A DNA stretch of 64,000 nt from Linanthus parryae (lineage: Eukaryota > Streptophyta > Magnoliopsida > Ericales > Polemoniaceae), in the NCBI GenBank assembly GCA_023055425.1, contig JALGPY010000004.1:111021504-111085503 (forward strand). Direction: 5' to 3'. Of this stretch, positions 63,701 through 64,000 are shown piece after piece. The position numbers and the translations under genes were made by a program. The notes beneath the pieces are model-generated. The model ran no database searches. It was not told the origin of the DNA and saw nothing but the letters and a program-made list of their open reading frames with translations. The first letter of the stretch is position 1. Each line of letters starts with the position of its first letter.

Positions 63701-63977
63701 GTTCAGTGTTTGAAGCATGACCATGTGGATGTCCTTCATGAAAAGGAACTTGAGCTTGTCCAGCCTCATCATATTAGAAGCTATTCCATGGAGTTTCCTC
63801 TGCTGTTCACCCTGTACAGTGATCACTCCATTCTTCCCCACCAAATCTCTGAACGATTTCGGGTAACTCGACTTGAACAGCCTCCCCTCATTTTGCATAA
63901 CAAAACGGTTGAAGGTCGGGTCCGCTGATACCACGGCCCATTTTCCGAATAGGCTACATGAAAATATCTTCCCGTAC
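60741..63977 (-). CDS. CYP724: Cytochrome P450, CYP724 family, 3' eight exons (5' end outside window)
   Basis: Minus-strand exons: 63653-63977, 62685-62834, 61975-62220, 61810-61896, 61597-61675, 61241-61362, 60987-61114 and 60741-60849, reading 414 residues in one frame to TAA. All introns are GT-AG except the first visible one, GC-AG (AAAG/GCAAGT at 63,652). Motifs: I-helix [11 protein letters not shown]-helix ETLR (in [10 protein letters not shown]), FNPWRWM before the haem loop, and the haem-binding [15 protein letters not shown] with its cysteine. [20 protein letters not shown] and [19 protein letters not shown] resemble CYP724 enzymes (rice DWARF11 type) as I remember them; these act in brassinosteroid synthesis at side-chain C-22. 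About 70 N-terminal residues including the ER anchor lie beyond 64,000. Subfamily and CYP90 alternatives would need a tree; CYP724 is clearly the best fit. Confidence 0.85.
61949..61966. repeat. (GA)n microsatellite in a P450 intron
   Basis: A short pure GA run just beyond the donor of the 61,975-62,220 exon (CT-rich in transcript orientation). Confidence 0.8.
62835..63652. other. Large P450 intron (GC-AG)
   Basis: An 818-bp intron between the 63,653-63,977 and 62,685-62,834 exons. It is AT-rich and contains a 14-A run near 62,945. A region near 63,180-63,300 with GTGTCAGATTC and TGTCTGACACG weakly resembles 55,990-56,060. No nested gene is visible. Confidence 0.7.
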
Positions 63978-64000
63978 CTACAATACTTGCAATGTGAAAT

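Overview
This window is nuclear DNA of a flowering plant, very probably a eudicot. The evidence is multi-exon genes with GT-AG introns, F-box/LRR/FBD genes, a brassinosteroid-type cytochrome P450, a chloroplast protein gene, and dense plant transposons (Stowaway, PIF/Harbinger-like, hAT-like and Helitron-like elements, LTR retrotransposons, LINEs). No species can be named from the sequence.

The left 54 kb is an old tandem array of one gene module, all on the + strand: an F-box/LRR/FBD gene, then a decayed FBD-gene remnant, then an eRF3-like translation-termination GTPase gene. Module 1 has F-box gene 1 (7.6-9.4 kb), a remnant (10.3-11.3 kb) and three eRF3-like genes (13.6, 18.3 and 23.1 kb). 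Module 2 has F-box gene 2 (27.3-29.0 kb), a remnant broken by two transposons (30.0-34.0 kb), retrotransposon debris, and only the promoter and leader of an eRF3-like gene (39.4-40.3 kb), ended by a LINE. Module 3 has F-box gene 3 (43.8-45.5 kb) and a remnant. Module 4 has an F-box pseudogene (47.0-48.5 kb), a remnant and a fourth eRF3-like gene (52.8-54.1 kb). Positions 1-866 look like the tail of a further module to the left.

The most striking region is 12.1-25.6 kb. A 4.7-kb unit is present three times with near-identity. Each unit holds an intact, intronless, N-terminally short eRF3-like gene and, antisense behind it, the last exon of a UPF0426-type chloroplast protein gene. The complete UPF0426-like gene lies convergent to the fourth eRF3-like gene (54.3-57.5 kb). 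At the two junctions inside the array, a 0.75-kb segment is inverted and framed by oppositely oriented copies of a 660-bp terminal-inverted-repeat element (here 'element A'). Copy 3 keeps the same segment in ancestral orientation and without the element. This suggests transposon-end-mediated rearrangement of a gene.

Right of 57.6 kb the array has ended. There is LINE debris, a short retroposon with a perfect 17-bp target duplication, and eight exons of a minus-strand CYP724-family P450 (60.7-64.0 kb) whose first exon lies beyond the window. Several ends were fixed to the base by target-site duplications (three solo LTRs, a hAT-like element, a Pack-type element, Stowaways). All gene models are from reading sequence only, without transcripts or database searches.
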